A stretch of 64,000 nucleotides of DNA, from the NCBI RefSeq assembly GCF_026626745.1, contig NZ_JAPNJW010000002.1:124001-188000 (forward strand), written 5' to 3'. This DNA is from Nannocystis sp. RBIL2. GTDB lineage: Bacteria > Myxococcota_A > Polyangia > Nannocystales > Nannocystaceae. A program made the position numbers and the translations under genes. Below, one piece after another: positions 48,592 through 56,492 of the stretch; within the stretch, counting starts at the first letter, position 1, and every line of letters starts with the position of its first letter. The notes beneath the pieces were generated by a model. That model was not told the DNA's origin. It worked only from the letters and a program-made list of their open reading frames with translations, and ran no database searches.

Positions 48592-50403
48592 ATGGGGGTG
48601 CAATTGCCGAGCGACGCCCGGGCCCCACGCGCGCAGGTGGCGGCCCCACTCCCGGTCCGCCGCCGAAGACCGAGAGAGCGGGGCAAGCAGGCCCTCCTGG
48701 GATCTCTGACGGCGGCGTGCCTCGCGCTCGCGGGCGCCTGCAGTAGCCCGCCCGCGGAGCCGGCCCCCGCAGAGGGTCCGAGCGAAGTCCGTCCGCAGAC
48801 CCCGGTGATCTCGCCTTCCGCCGAAGACACGGTGGTCGTCGCGGTGCGCCGCCTGCCCGCGACCCTGGACCCGTTCGCGGAGCTCGACCCGTGGGGCCAG
48901 CGCGTGGTCGACGACCTGCTGTTCGAAGGCCTCGTCCGCCGCCAGGGGGACGGCGCCCCCTGGATCGAGATGGCGCTCGCGGACCGCTGCGAGGTCGACC
49001 ACGACCCGGCCGGCCGCGGGGTGGTGTGCCACCTCCGCGAGGGCGCGCAGTTCCACGACGGCTCGCTGGTGACGCGCGAGGACGCGCTCCTCAGCGTGAA
49101 CCAGTGGCTGGGCCCGCGCGGGCAGGGGCTGCGCCAGCGCCACGGGCTCGACGGGCTGCGCGCGGCGGTGGCGGCCGACGGACCGCCATCTGGCCCCAAG
49201 GACAGCTCGGGTCGATGGCTGCGCCTGGTGTTCGAACACGACGACCCGCTGATGCTCGAGAAGATCGCGGCGATCAAGATCGTGCCGCGCGGCCGCGTGG
49301 CGCAGGCCGATCAGCCGATCGGCTCGGGGCCGTTCCGCTTCGTCGCCGGCGACGACGTCCACCTGATGCTCGAGCGCACGACCAAGGCGCCGGGGCTGGC
49401 GGGGCGGATCGTCCTGCGGGCGATCGACGACGGCGCGGCGGCGCTGACGGCCCTGCGCCGTGCGGAGGTCCACGTGCTCGCCGAGGTGGCGCCGATCCAC
49501 GTGCCCAAGGAGCTGGCGAAGCCGGCGATGGCGGCGCGCTTCGCCGCGTATCTGGTCAGCCCGGCCCGCTTCGATCTTCTCCTCTTTAACCTGCGCGAGG
49601 GCCCGCAGTCGGGGCCGCGGATGCGGGCGGCGCTCGACCTCGCGGCCCCGCGCGGGGAGCTGGCGCTGCAGGTCTACGGGCTGCCCGGGCTGCCGGTGAC
49701 CGCGCCGGTCGACCTCCACGCGCCCGCGCCGATCGACCTGGTGGCGCTCGCAGAGGGCCGCGACGGCGAGGCGGGGCTCGGGCCGCTGATGACGCCGCCG
49801 ACCGCGACTGCCGACACCAACGGACGCGCGGCGGCCGACGCGATCTTGAACGAGCTCGGGTGGATCCACGAGCGCGGGGTTCGGCGGCGCCAGAGCGCGG
49901 TGCTGCGCCTGCCGCTGACGTGGGACGCGAGCCCGGGGCTGGCGACGGGGGTCGCCCGCGCGCTGCGAGGGGCGTGGAAACAGCTCGGGGTGCAGGCGCC
50001 GAGCGTGACCGCCAGCTGGCCTTACGTACAGGCGAACCTGCTGCGCGCCGGCAAGTTCAGCGTGGCGCTGGCGCGGCTGGCGTCGGGCACCGATGTCGAT
50101 CTGTACCCGTGGTTTCACAGCCGCGGCGCGCACAACCTGACCGGGGTGGCCGACCAGACGCTCGACGCGGCGATCGACACGTACCGGGCGGCGCAGACCC
50201 GGATCGACCGCGACCGGGCGAAGCAGGCGATCGCGGCGCGCCTCGGGGAGCTGCGCCCTGCGATCGTGCTGCACGCGCCGCTGGCGGTGACGCTGCTGTC
50301 GCGCACGCTGACCGGGGTGCAGTTCGTCGACGACCTGCCGCGCCTCGATCGCCTCGGCTTCGCGCCGGGCCGGACCGACGACTCGTGGATCCGCGAGCCG
50401 TGA
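48592..50403 (+). CDS. Family 5 extracellular solute-binding lipoprotein (oligopeptide-type)
   Basis: The product has 603 residues. An Arg-rich start precedes the signal LLGSLTAACLALAGACSSPP, lipobox AGAC. The mature part has VVVAVRRLPATLDPFAELDPWGQRVVDDLLFEGLVRR, CHLREGAQFHDGSLVTREDALLSV and SGPFRFV, the DppA/OppA pattern. A later section, RLPLTWDASPGLATGVARALRGAWKQLG, is also typical. No permease or ATPase gene is adjacent, so the transporter partners would be elsewhere; orphan binding proteins also occur in myxobacteria as sensors. It is monocistronic. Confidence 0.85.
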   Translation: MGVQLPSDARAPRAQVAAPLPVRRRRPRERGKQALLGSLTAACLALAGACSSPPAEPAPAEGPSEVRPQTPVISPSAEDTVVVAVRRLPATLDPFAELDPWGQRVVDDLLFEGLVRRQGDGAPWIEMALADRCEVDHDPAGRGVVCHLREGAQFHDGSLVTREDALLSVNQWLGPRGQGLRQRHGLDGLRAAVAADGPPSGPKDSSGRWLRLVFEHDDPLMLEKIAAIKIVPRGRVAQADQPIGSGPFRFVAGDDVHLMLERTTKAPGLAGRIVLRAIDDGAAALTALRRAEVHVLAEVAPIHVPKELAKPAMAARFAAYLVSPARFDLLLFNLREGPQSGPRMRAALDLAAPRGELALQVYGLPGLPVTAPVDLHAPAPIDLVALAEGRDGEAGLGPLMTPPTATADTNGRAAADAILNELGWIHERGVRRRQSAVLRLPLTWDASPGLATGVARALRGAWKQLGVQAPSVTASWPYVQANLLRAGKFSVALARLASGTDVDLYPWFHSRGAHNLTGVADQTLDAAIDTYRAAQTRIDRDRAKQAIAARLGELRPAIVLHAPLAVTLLSRTLTGVQFVDDLPRLDRLGFAPGRTDDSWIREP

Positions 50404-50411
50404 GCGGGGAG

Positions 50412-50612
50412 GCGCGCTCGCGTGACGTGAACGCTCGCGCGCGTGGGTGACCCGCGCTCGCGTGACGCGAGGGCTGGGCGCGCGAGATGACGGGAGAGGC
50501 GAGGCGCGGCGAGCGATCGGCGACTTCGCTGGCCAAGCGAGGGCCCGCGCGAGACCGACGCGCGAGGAGCGAGCGGCGATCCGCGCTCGCATGACGCGAA
50601 CCCTCGCGCGAG
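50412..50612. repeat. Three copies of a 28-nt GC-rich element
   Basis: Near 50412, 50453 and 50582 the sequence CGCGCTCGCGTGACGCGA (or a close variant) recurs, followed by GCTCGCGCG or a similar run. Between them the sequence is degenerate GCGAG-rich. The gap 50404-50823 holds these, a promoter, and no further gene. Confidence 0.6.
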
Positions 50613-50768
50613 GCGGACGGTGCGCGCGTCAAGAATCCGGCGAAGCGGGCCTCCGCTCGCGGTCGTGGCTCGAGATCGGCGAATGTGGATCGAGCGGATC
50701 GCGGTCGCTCGGCGAATTTGCGGCTGAATCGGGCTCCTGCGGCCGCTATTCGCCGAATTGCCGAATTG

Positions 50769-50797
50769 TTGAGGCGGGTGCGACACGCTGCTACTAG
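50769..50797 (+). promoter_or_regulatory. Possible sigma70-type promoter TTGAGG-N17-TACTAG
   Basis: TTGAGG at 50769-50774 and TACTAG at 50792-50797 are exactly 17 nt apart in an AT-richer patch. They lie 26 nt upstream of the start of a 51-codon gene with a good Shine-Dalgarno site. Confidence 0.5.
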
Positions 50798-50823
50798 CGG
50801 GTCAACACGAGGAGCGCAAGCAA

Positions 50824-50979
50824 ATGGCGACCTGGATCCTGTTCCTTCACCTCCTGTTCCCGACCGCGCCGGCCGCCGGTGCCGCTGACCACGACGACGA
50901 GGCCGGTCTGCGCTACCGCGGGCTCGAGCAGATGTTCGCCCGCTTCGACGCCGAGGCCGAGAAGGACGACGAGGGCTGA
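50824..50979 (+). CDS. Small exported peptide (51 aa)
   Basis: An ATG at 50824 follows the ribosome site GAGGAG at a suitable distance, with a promoter-like pair just upstream. The product, MATWILFLHLLFPTAPAAG at its start, has a short signal peptide. The mature part is acidic and helical (DHDDEAGLRYRGLEQMFARFDAEAEKDDEG). It is below the usual length cut-off of gene callers. A GGACATGTCC array follows the stop. The function is unknown; it may be an exported adaptor. Confidence 0.65.
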   Translation: MATWILFLHLLFPTAPAAGAADHDDEAGLRYRGLEQMFARFDAEAEKDDEG

Positions 50980-50987
50980 TGGTCTTT

Positions 50988-51027
50988 GCGACATGCTCGT
51001 GGGAGCATGTCCGATGGGGAATGTCCT
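50988..51027. repeat. GGACATGTCC-family array between convergent genes
   Basis: GCGACATGCTCG, GGGAGCATGTCC and GGGAATGTCC are 17-18 nt apart. The array directly abuts the stop codon of the convergent barrel gene and follows the 51-aa gene. Confidence 0.65.
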
Positions 51028-51825
51028 TTAGAACCTGTACAAGACGCCAGCCGAGCCCAGCAGGTGGGTCTGGTGGCGCGGCAGCGGGGCCTGGCGCAGC
51101 GCGGCGCTCTCGCCGGCGAACAGCTGGCCGGTCGCGCGAGTGCGGGCCAGGTCGGTGATAACCCCGTAGCCGCGGAGCGAGAAGGTCAGGGCGATGCGGC
51201 CGAGCAGCAGCTCGAGGTCGGCGCCGACCCGGACGGTGAACGCGCCGACGATCTGGGCGCCCGCGCGGCCGCCCTCCAGCTCGTAGCGGATCGCGTGCGC
51301 GAGGCCGCCGACGCCGGCGTCGAGGGCGAAGTGGCCGATGTCGCCGCGCGCGAGGAAGAGCAGGGCGCCGAACTCGGCCAGCAGCAGGTCCTGCGAGATC
51401 AGGTCGTTCTCGCTGCGGTAGCGCACCGAGCCCGAGCGCACCGCCACCTCGAGGGCGATCGGCGGGCGGATCCGGACCCGGCCCAGCGCGCCCACCCCGC
51501 CGGCCGCGACCGAGTTGCCGAGGTAGCGCGCGTCGAGGTCGACGACCCGCGGGCGCAGGGGCGGGATCTGCAGGCCGACCCCCTCGACGCCGATCGCCCA
51601 GCGCCGCACCGGCACTCGCTCGCTGAGCCGCGGGTGAGCCGGGCGCGCCGGGACAGGCGCGGGAGCGGCGGAGGCCGCGGCGCCGACCACGGGGCCCGGG
51701 GCAGGACCGCCGGGGTCAGGCGAGGCCGAGGGTCCCGCGGCGTGAGTCGGGACGGCGAGGCCGACGGCGAGGACGGCCGACAGGGCCCACGGTCCGCGGG
51801 CGGGGATCTCGCGAGCTCGGACCAT
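51028..51825 (-). CDS. Outer-membrane beta-barrel protein with Pro-rich head
   Basis: The product has 265 residues. A signal (GPWALSAVLAVGLAVPTHAAG) is followed by a Pro/Ala-rich segment to residue about 65. The rest is made of short amphipathic strands (WAIGVEGVGLQIPPL, IALEVAVRSGSVRYRSE, FGALLFLARGDIGHFALDAGVGGLAHAIRYELEG), ending LLGSAGVLYRF with a terminal Phe. It is likely an 8-10 strand barrel in the outer membrane. No substrate can be named. It diverges from yicC. Confidence 0.72.
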   Translation of the reverse strand: MVRAREIPARGPWALSAVLAVGLAVPTHAAGPSASPDPGGPAPGPVVGAAASAAPAPVPARPAHPRLSERVPVRRWAIGVEGVGLQIPPLRPRVVDLDARYLGNSVAAGGVGALGRVRIRPPIALEVAVRSGSVRYRSENDLISQDLLLAEFGALLFLARGDIGHFALDAGVGGLAHAIRYELEGGRAGAQIVGAFTVRVGADLELLLGRIALTFSLRGYGVITDLARTRATGQLFAGESAALRQAPLPRHQTHLLGSAGVLYRF

Positions 51826-51978
51826 GCGCCGGCGGGAGCATAGGCGCTCGGGCGCCCCCCGCGGTAGCCCCCTGCAAGGCCCTGCAGGCGATCCTCACGG
51901 CACCGACGCGTCGGTGCGACCGACCCCGGCTTCCCCCACAACTTGCGGCGGGGGCCGCGGAGGCGATAGTGAGCAGAG

Positions 51979-52896
51979 GTGCCGCTTCGCAGCATGACAG
52001 GGTTCGGCGCGACGAGCTGCGTCACCGAGATCGCCGGACAACCGATGCGGCTCGGGGTCGAGCTCCGCTCCGTCAACCAGCGCTTCCTCGAGGTGAAGAT
52101 CCGCCAGCCGTTCGGCGCGGCGGCCGAACACGCGCTGCGGCGCAAGGTGGAGGCCCGGCTGCGACGCGGTCGCGTCGACGTCTACGTCCACCTGCAGGCC
52201 GCGCTCGGGGCCGCCGCGCTCGGGCCCGCGGAGCTCGAGCGCGTCGCCGAGGTGCTGGCGCAGGCGCGGCAGATCGAGGTCCACGCGCAGACCATCGGCT
52301 CGGGCGTGCTCTCACCGTTCACCGCGCTCGACGTCCTGCGCCTGCTCGCGGCTCGCAGCGGCGGCGCGGGCGAGGCCCCGTCCACCGCGCCTGCCGAGCT
52401 CGACGGCCTCGTCGACCTGGCCCTCGATGCGCTGTGCGCCATGCGCGAGCAGGAGGGCGCGGCCCTCGAGGGGGCGCTGCGCGAGCTCGCCGGGGCGCTG
52501 CAGGGCCACGCCGAGGCGCTGCAGACGGCCCGCGCCGGCGAGTCGGAGCGGCTGCTGACGCGCCTGCGCGAGCGGGTCGCGGCGCTGTGCGAGAAGGCCG
52601 GCGTGAGTCCGCCGCCGCCGGAGCGCCTGGCCCAGGAGGTTGCCGCGCTGGTCCAGCGCGGGGACATTGAAGAGGAGCTCGCGCGCATCGACAGCCACCT
52701 CGGTCAGCTGCGCTCGACCCTCGACGCCCCGGCCCAGGTCGGGCAGGGCAAGGTCCTGGATTTTCTGGCGCAAGAGCTGTTCCGGGAGCTGACCACGATC
52801 GGCAGCAAGATCACGAGCCACGCCGGCTCCGCGCTCGTCATCGCCGCCAAGGGGGACGTGGAGCGCATTCGTGAACAGGTTCAGAATGTCGAGTGA
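51979..52896 (+). CDS. yicC: YicC-family endoribonuclease
   Basis: The product has 305 residues from GTG 51979. The N-terminus LRSMTGFGATSCVTEIAGQPMRLGVELRSVNQRFLEVKIRQP is the family hallmark (S-M-T-G-[FY]-x, E-[IL]-[RK]-[ST]-x-N-x-R-[FY]-L). The C-terminal half has EVAALVQRGDIEEELARIDSHLGQL and FLAQELFRELTTIGSKI (usual F-x-x-Q-E-[LM]-x-R-E-x-N-T-x-x-S-K). YicC has been shown to be an RNase that acts on small RNAs in E. coli. It overlaps the gmk start by 11 nt, as in many bacteria. Confidence 0.93.
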   Translation: MPLRSMTGFGATSCVTEIAGQPMRLGVELRSVNQRFLEVKIRQPFGAAAEHALRRKVEARLRRGRVDVYVHLQAALGAAALGPAELERVAEVLAQARQIEVHAQTIGSGVLSPFTALDVLRLLAARSGGAGEAPSTAPAELDGLVDLALDALCAMREQEGAALEGALRELAGALQGHAEALQTARAGESERLLTRLRERVAALCEKAGVSPPPPERLAQEVAALVQRGDIEEELARIDSHLGQLRSTLDAPAQVGQGKVLDFLAQELFRELTTIGSKITSHAGSALVIAAKGDVERIREQVQNVE

Positions 52897-53557
52897 TTAC
52901 AAAGGTTTGCTGCTCGTTGTTTCAAGCCCTTCTGGAGCCGGCAAGACGACCCTCTGCCGGCGCCTGCGGGACGAGTTCGCGCAGATCCAGTTCAGCGTCT
53001 CGTACACCACGCGGTCGCCGCGCGCCGGCGAGGTGCACGGGCGCGAGTACTTCTTCGTCGACCGCGACGCCTTCACGGCGATGGCCGCGCGCGACGAGTT
53101 CGCCGAGTACGCGCTGGTCCACGGCAACAACTACGGGACGTCGGCTTCGCTGGTGCGCGAGGCGCTGGGCAGCGGCACCGACCTGCTGTTCGACATCGAC
53201 TTCCAGGGTGGGCGCCAGCTGCGGCGCTGCTTCCCGGGCGACGTGGTGCTGGTGTTCATCCTGCCGCCGTCGCTCGGCGAGCTGCAGCGCCGGCTGCAGG
53301 GCCGCAACACCGACGCGCCGGAGGTCATCGAGCGCCGCCTGCGGGTCGCCCGCGACGAGCTCAGCCACTACGGCGAGTACGACTACGTGATCGTCAACGA
53401 CGACCTCGATCGCGCCTACGCCGCGCTGCGGGCGATCTATATCGCCGAGGGCCACCGCTGCGCGCGCCAGCGCAGCGCGGCCGAGGCGGTGCTGTCGGGG
53501 CAACAGGTGCTGGGCATCGCCCGCGGGGCGAGCGGCGCCGGCAAGGAGGGCGCGTGA
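52886..53557 (+). CDS. gmk: Guanylate kinase
   Basis: The product has 223 residues from ATG 52886 (GTG 52871 is an alternative). The P-loop is VVSSPSGAGKTT, followed by FSVSYTTRSPRAGEVHGREYFFVD (GMP-binding), EFAEYALVHGNNYGT and LLFDIDFQGGRQLR. It phosphorylates GMP to GDP. It lies between yicC and a RelA/SpoT homolog, sharing 4-nt and 11-nt overlaps, so guanine nucleotide supply and stringent signalling are coupled genetically. The omega-subunit gene rpoZ, often found here, is absent. Confidence 0.96.
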   Translation: MSSDYKGLLLVVSSPSGAGKTTLCRRLRDEFAQIQFSVSYTTRSPRAGEVHGREYFFVDRDAFTAMAARDEFAEYALVHGNNYGTSASLVREALGSGTDLLFDIDFQGGRQLRRCFPGDVVLVFILPPSLGELQRRLQGRNTDAPEVIERRLRVARDELSHYGEYDYVIVNDDLDRAYAALRAIYIAEGHRCARQRSAAEAVLSGQQVLGIARGASGAGKEGA

Positions 53558-55875
53558 GCGAGACTGCCTGTGAGCGGCCGTCGGAGCCGAGCGTGACGAC
53601 CCTGCTGGCCGAGCTGCGCGACCACGGCGTGACCGACACGAGCGCGGTCGAGAAGGCCTTCGCCCTGGCGGAGAAGTGCCACGCCGGCCAGGTGCGCAAG
53701 AGCGGCGAGCCGTACCTGACGCACCCGCTGCGGGTCGCGGAGACGATCGCCCGCCTCGGCCTCGATACCAGCAGCGTGGTCGCGGCGCTGCTGCACGACG
53801 CGGTCGAGGACAGCGATCTCTCGGTGTTCGATCTGACCGAGCAGTTCGGCGGCGAGATCGCCAGCATCGTCGACGGCGTGACCAAGCTCGGCAAGGTGCC
53901 GTATCTGTCGCGCCAGGAGCAGCAGGCGGAGAGCTTCCGCAAGATGTTGCTGGCGATGAGCCAGGACATCCGCGTGCTGCTGGTCAAGCTCGCCGACCGG
54001 CTCGACAACATGCGGACCCTCGAGCACATGCCGGGCGACAAGCGCCAGCGGATCGCCCGCGAGACCATGGAGATCTACGCGCCGCTGGCCAACCGGCTCG
54101 GGATCCAGTGGATCCGCACCGAGCTGCAGGACCTGTCGTTCCGCTACCTCGAGCCCGCCATCTACGACGGCGTGCAGAGCAAGATCGACGGCCTGTTCGC
54201 CGGCGCGCCCGAGTTCGTGGCCCGCGGCCTGGCCGAGCTGCAGGCCGCGTTCCTGCCCCCGGCCGGGGCGATCGCGCCAGCGCCGGCGCCGAGCGACCAG
54301 CCGGAGGACGAGCGCGTCGAGTGGCCGGAGGGGCTGTTCGGCCGGGCCAGCGTGCGGGCCAGCGTGCGCCGGCCGTACCAGGTCTACCGCCTGTCCGAAG
54401 AGCAAGACGAGGGCGTCGACCAGGTCTCGGACCTCGTCACCTTCCACATCATCACCCGCGACCGCGCCGGCTGCTACGCCGCGCTCGGGGTGGTCCACGG
54501 CCGCTTCACGCCGGTCCCGGGCCGCTTCCGCGACTACATCGCGCTGCCGCGGCAGAACCACTACCAGGCGCTGCACACCGCGGTGATGGCCCACGGGGTC
54601 CGGCTGACCCTGCAGATCCGCAGCGAGAGCATGGACGACGTCGCCGAGAAGGGCATCGTCTCCGAGTGGCGCCGCGACCGCGCCGGCTCGAAGGGTTGGC
54701 AGAACCTGACCTGGCTCAAGAGCCTGATGGACTGGCAGGGCGAGGTATCCGACCCGCACGAGTTCATCGCCGCGGTCAAGGCCGACCTGTTCGCCGACGA
54801 GGTGTTCGTGTTCACCCCGCAGGGCGACATCCACACCTTCCCGCGCGGCGCCACGCCGATCGACTTCGCGTTCGCGATCCACACCGACCTCGGCAACCAC
54901 TGCTCGGCGGCGCGGATCAACGGCCACATGGTGCCGCTTCGCTATCAGCTGCGGCAGGGCGACACGATCGAGATCATCACCACGCCGAACCCGGCGGTGC
55001 GCAAGGAGTGGCTCAAGATGTGCCAGACCTCGCGCGCGCAGGCGCGGATCAAGCAGTACCTGCGGCAGCAGGAGCGCGGCCGGCTGCGCGCCCTGGGCCG
55101 CAGCCTGCTCGACACGGAGCTGGCCGGGCGCGGGCGCAAGCTGTCCGACTTCGAGGCCCAGGGGCAGATGGCGAGCCGGATCGCCGACCTCGATCTGCCG
55201 AAGGATCTGCGCAGCGAGGATGGCTTGTACGAGGCGCTCGGGGCCGGGCAGGTCACGCCGGCGGTGGTCGCCGACGCCCTGGCGCCGGTCGCCGACGAAG
55301 AAGACAACCTGTTCAAGCGCGTCCTGCGGCGGATGTCCGGCAAAAAGCCGGGGCCCAAGCTGCCGGGCTTCGGCCGCCTGGCCCCCGGGCAAGGCGCTCC
55401 GGGCTCGCCGCTGCTGGTCACGCGCGAGCGGATCGAGGCCGGCACCAGCGGGGCGCCGATGATCCAGCTGGCGCCGTGCTGCTCGCCGCTGCCGGGCGAT
55501 CCGCTGATCGGCTACTTCATCCCGGGCAAGGGCATCGCGGCCCACGTCGAGGGCTGTCCCGAGGCGCTCGGCCGGATCGCCGAGCGCCGCCTCCACCTCG
55601 CCTGGGAGTCGGGCCTGGAGATCGACGGGCCGGTCACCCTCGAGGTCCGCACGACCGACACCGTCGGCCTGCTCGCCGAGATGAGCCGGGCCTTCTCGCA
55701 CCATGGGATCAACATCAAGCAGGCCAACTGCCGCGCCTACGACAGCGGCCGGCGCGCCATCAACACCTTCCAGACCACCGTCCGCAGCCTCAAGCAGCTG
55801 TCGTCGCTGATGGCGACGCTGCGGGACATCACCGGCGTGCTGGCGGTGGAGCGGGTGTTCTCACGCGCCGATTGA
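53554..55875 (+). CDS. RelA/SpoT homolog, hydrolase intact, synthetase site degenerate
   Basis: The product has 773 residues. The HD hydrolase domain is complete: H57, HDAVED (81-86), and DRLDN (148-152). The synthetase domain (about 255-375) keeps the fold (RFRDYIALPRQNHYQALHT) but loses residues: SIYRK is replaced by YQVYRLSEEQ, the Arg of DxxAFR is His298, and the catalytic Glu of EVQIRT is Thr352 (LTLQIRS). TGS (EVFVFTPQGDIHTFPRGATPIDFAFAIHTDLG), a Cys-rich zinc-finger-like part (APCCSPL) and ACT (LLAEMSRAFSHHGINI) follow. It is probably mainly a (p)ppGpp hydrolase. It overlaps gmk by 4 nt. Confidence 0.9.
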   Translation: MSETACERPSEPSVTTLLAELRDHGVTDTSAVEKAFALAEKCHAGQVRKSGEPYLTHPLRVAETIARLGLDTSSVVAALLHDAVEDSDLSVFDLTEQFGGEIASIVDGVTKLGKVPYLSRQEQQAESFRKMLLAMSQDIRVLLVKLADRLDNMRTLEHMPGDKRQRIARETMEIYAPLANRLGIQWIRTELQDLSFRYLEPAIYDGVQSKIDGLFAGAPEFVARGLAELQAAFLPPAGAIAPAPAPSDQPEDERVEWPEGLFGRASVRASVRRPYQVYRLSEEQDEGVDQVSDLVTFHIITRDRAGCYAALGVVHGRFTPVPGRFRDYIALPRQNHYQALHTAVMAHGVRLTLQIRSESMDDVAEKGIVSEWRRDRAGSKGWQNLTWLKSLMDWQGEVSDPHEFIAAVKADLFADEVFVFTPQGDIHTFPRGATPIDFAFAIHTDLGNHCSAARINGHMVPLRYQLRQGDTIEIITTPNPAVRKEWLKMCQTSRAQARIKQYLRQQERGRLRALGRSLLDTELAGRGRKLSDFEAQGQMASRIADLDLPKDLRSEDGLYEALGAGQVTPAVVADALAPVADEEDNLFKRVLRRMSGKKPGPKLPGFGRLAPGQGAPGSPLLVTRERIEAGTSGAPMIQLAPCCSPLPGDPLIGYFIPGKGIAAHVEGCPEALGRIAERRLHLAWESGLEIDGPVTLEVRTTDTVGLLAEMSRAFSHHGINIKQANCRAYDSGRRAINTFQTTVRSLKQLSSLMATLRDITGVLAVERVFSRAD

Positions 55876-55932
55876 GCCAAAAGCACCGGGCGGGCAGGGG
55901 GGCCGGCGGGCGCAGGCCCCGTGTGCGCGCGG

Positions 55933-55961
55933 TTGACAAGCCCGATAAGCCCGGTTATCCC
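55933..55961 (+). promoter_or_regulatory. Sigma70-type promoter TTGACA-N17-TATCCC
   Basis: A perfect -35 box (55933-55938) is followed after 17 nt by TATCCC (55956-55961). It stands 29 nt before the ATG of the 58-aa basic protein gene, so that gene has its own promoter. Confidence 0.65.
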
Positions 55962-55990
55962 TCCGCCCTCCCGCAAACAGGACCTCCGCG

Positions 55991-56167
55991 ATGGCTTCCT
56001 TCACTGCAGTCACCAAGCGCAAGCGCGCTCGTCGTAACAAGAACGCTGGCCATGCTCGCAAGATGAAGCTGGGCAAGCACAGCACGCTGTCCGCCACGGA
56101 GCTGTTCGCGGCTCTCGGCGAGCCCGGCAAGGCGGCGCCCAAGGGCGCCGCGCCGGCGAAGGGTTGA
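55991..56167 (+). CDS. Small basic protein (58 aa), conserved-type
   Basis: The ATG at 55991 opens a 58-codon frame. The start MASFTAVTKRKRARRNKNAG is followed by HARKMKLGKHSTLSATELF and an Ala/Gly/Lys-rich end. Small proteins of this look (K-R-K-R-x-R-R-x-K-x-x-G-R) occur widely in Deltaproteobacteria and Myxococcota and probably bind nucleic acid or ribosomes; the exact family is not assigned. A strong TTGACA promoter directly upstream suggests high expression. Codon use is less GC-extreme than its neighbours (GCT, CGT), as in highly expressed genes. Confidence 0.8.
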   Translation: MASFTAVTKRKRARRNKNAGHARKMKLGKHSTLSATELFAALGEPGKAAPKGAAPAKG

Positions 56168-56492
56168 GCTCGCCGCTCGCCCTGCAGAACTCAGGCGCAC
56201 GCCTGCGCGCGCGAGATCGCCGCGGCGACGCCGCCGGTGCCCTTCCACGGCCGTTCGCGGTTCACTGCGCCCGTCGCCCGATCTCCTCGATCGGACGGAA
56301 CGGGTGCGGAACCGCGAACGAGACGGGTTTCGTGGGGGTGCACGGGCGGGGTCGCACGGCCTCGTGGTTTTCGTCGCGAACGAACCATGCGAAGGTCGCC
56401 GTGGCGCCGGGCGCCGGGCCCGCTGTGCGCTTGATCAACTACCTAGCAGCGCATAGTCTCGGAGCGCGACTTCCCTCCCTGCTGGAGAACCC
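56168..56492. other. Intergenic leader of the pseudokinase gene, no supported gene
   Basis: The 325-nt gap has a small palindrome (CGATCTCCTCGATCG, 56279-56293) and an AT-richer stretch near 56430-56460 (GATCAACTACCTAGCAGCG) that may carry a promoter. No ORF has coding character. Confidence 0.4.

Noticed and set aside
53676..56066. 796-codon plus-strand frame overlapping the RelA/SpoT homolog
   Set aside because: It is a +1 shadow with Arg/Pro-rich translation; the other frame has all family motifs.
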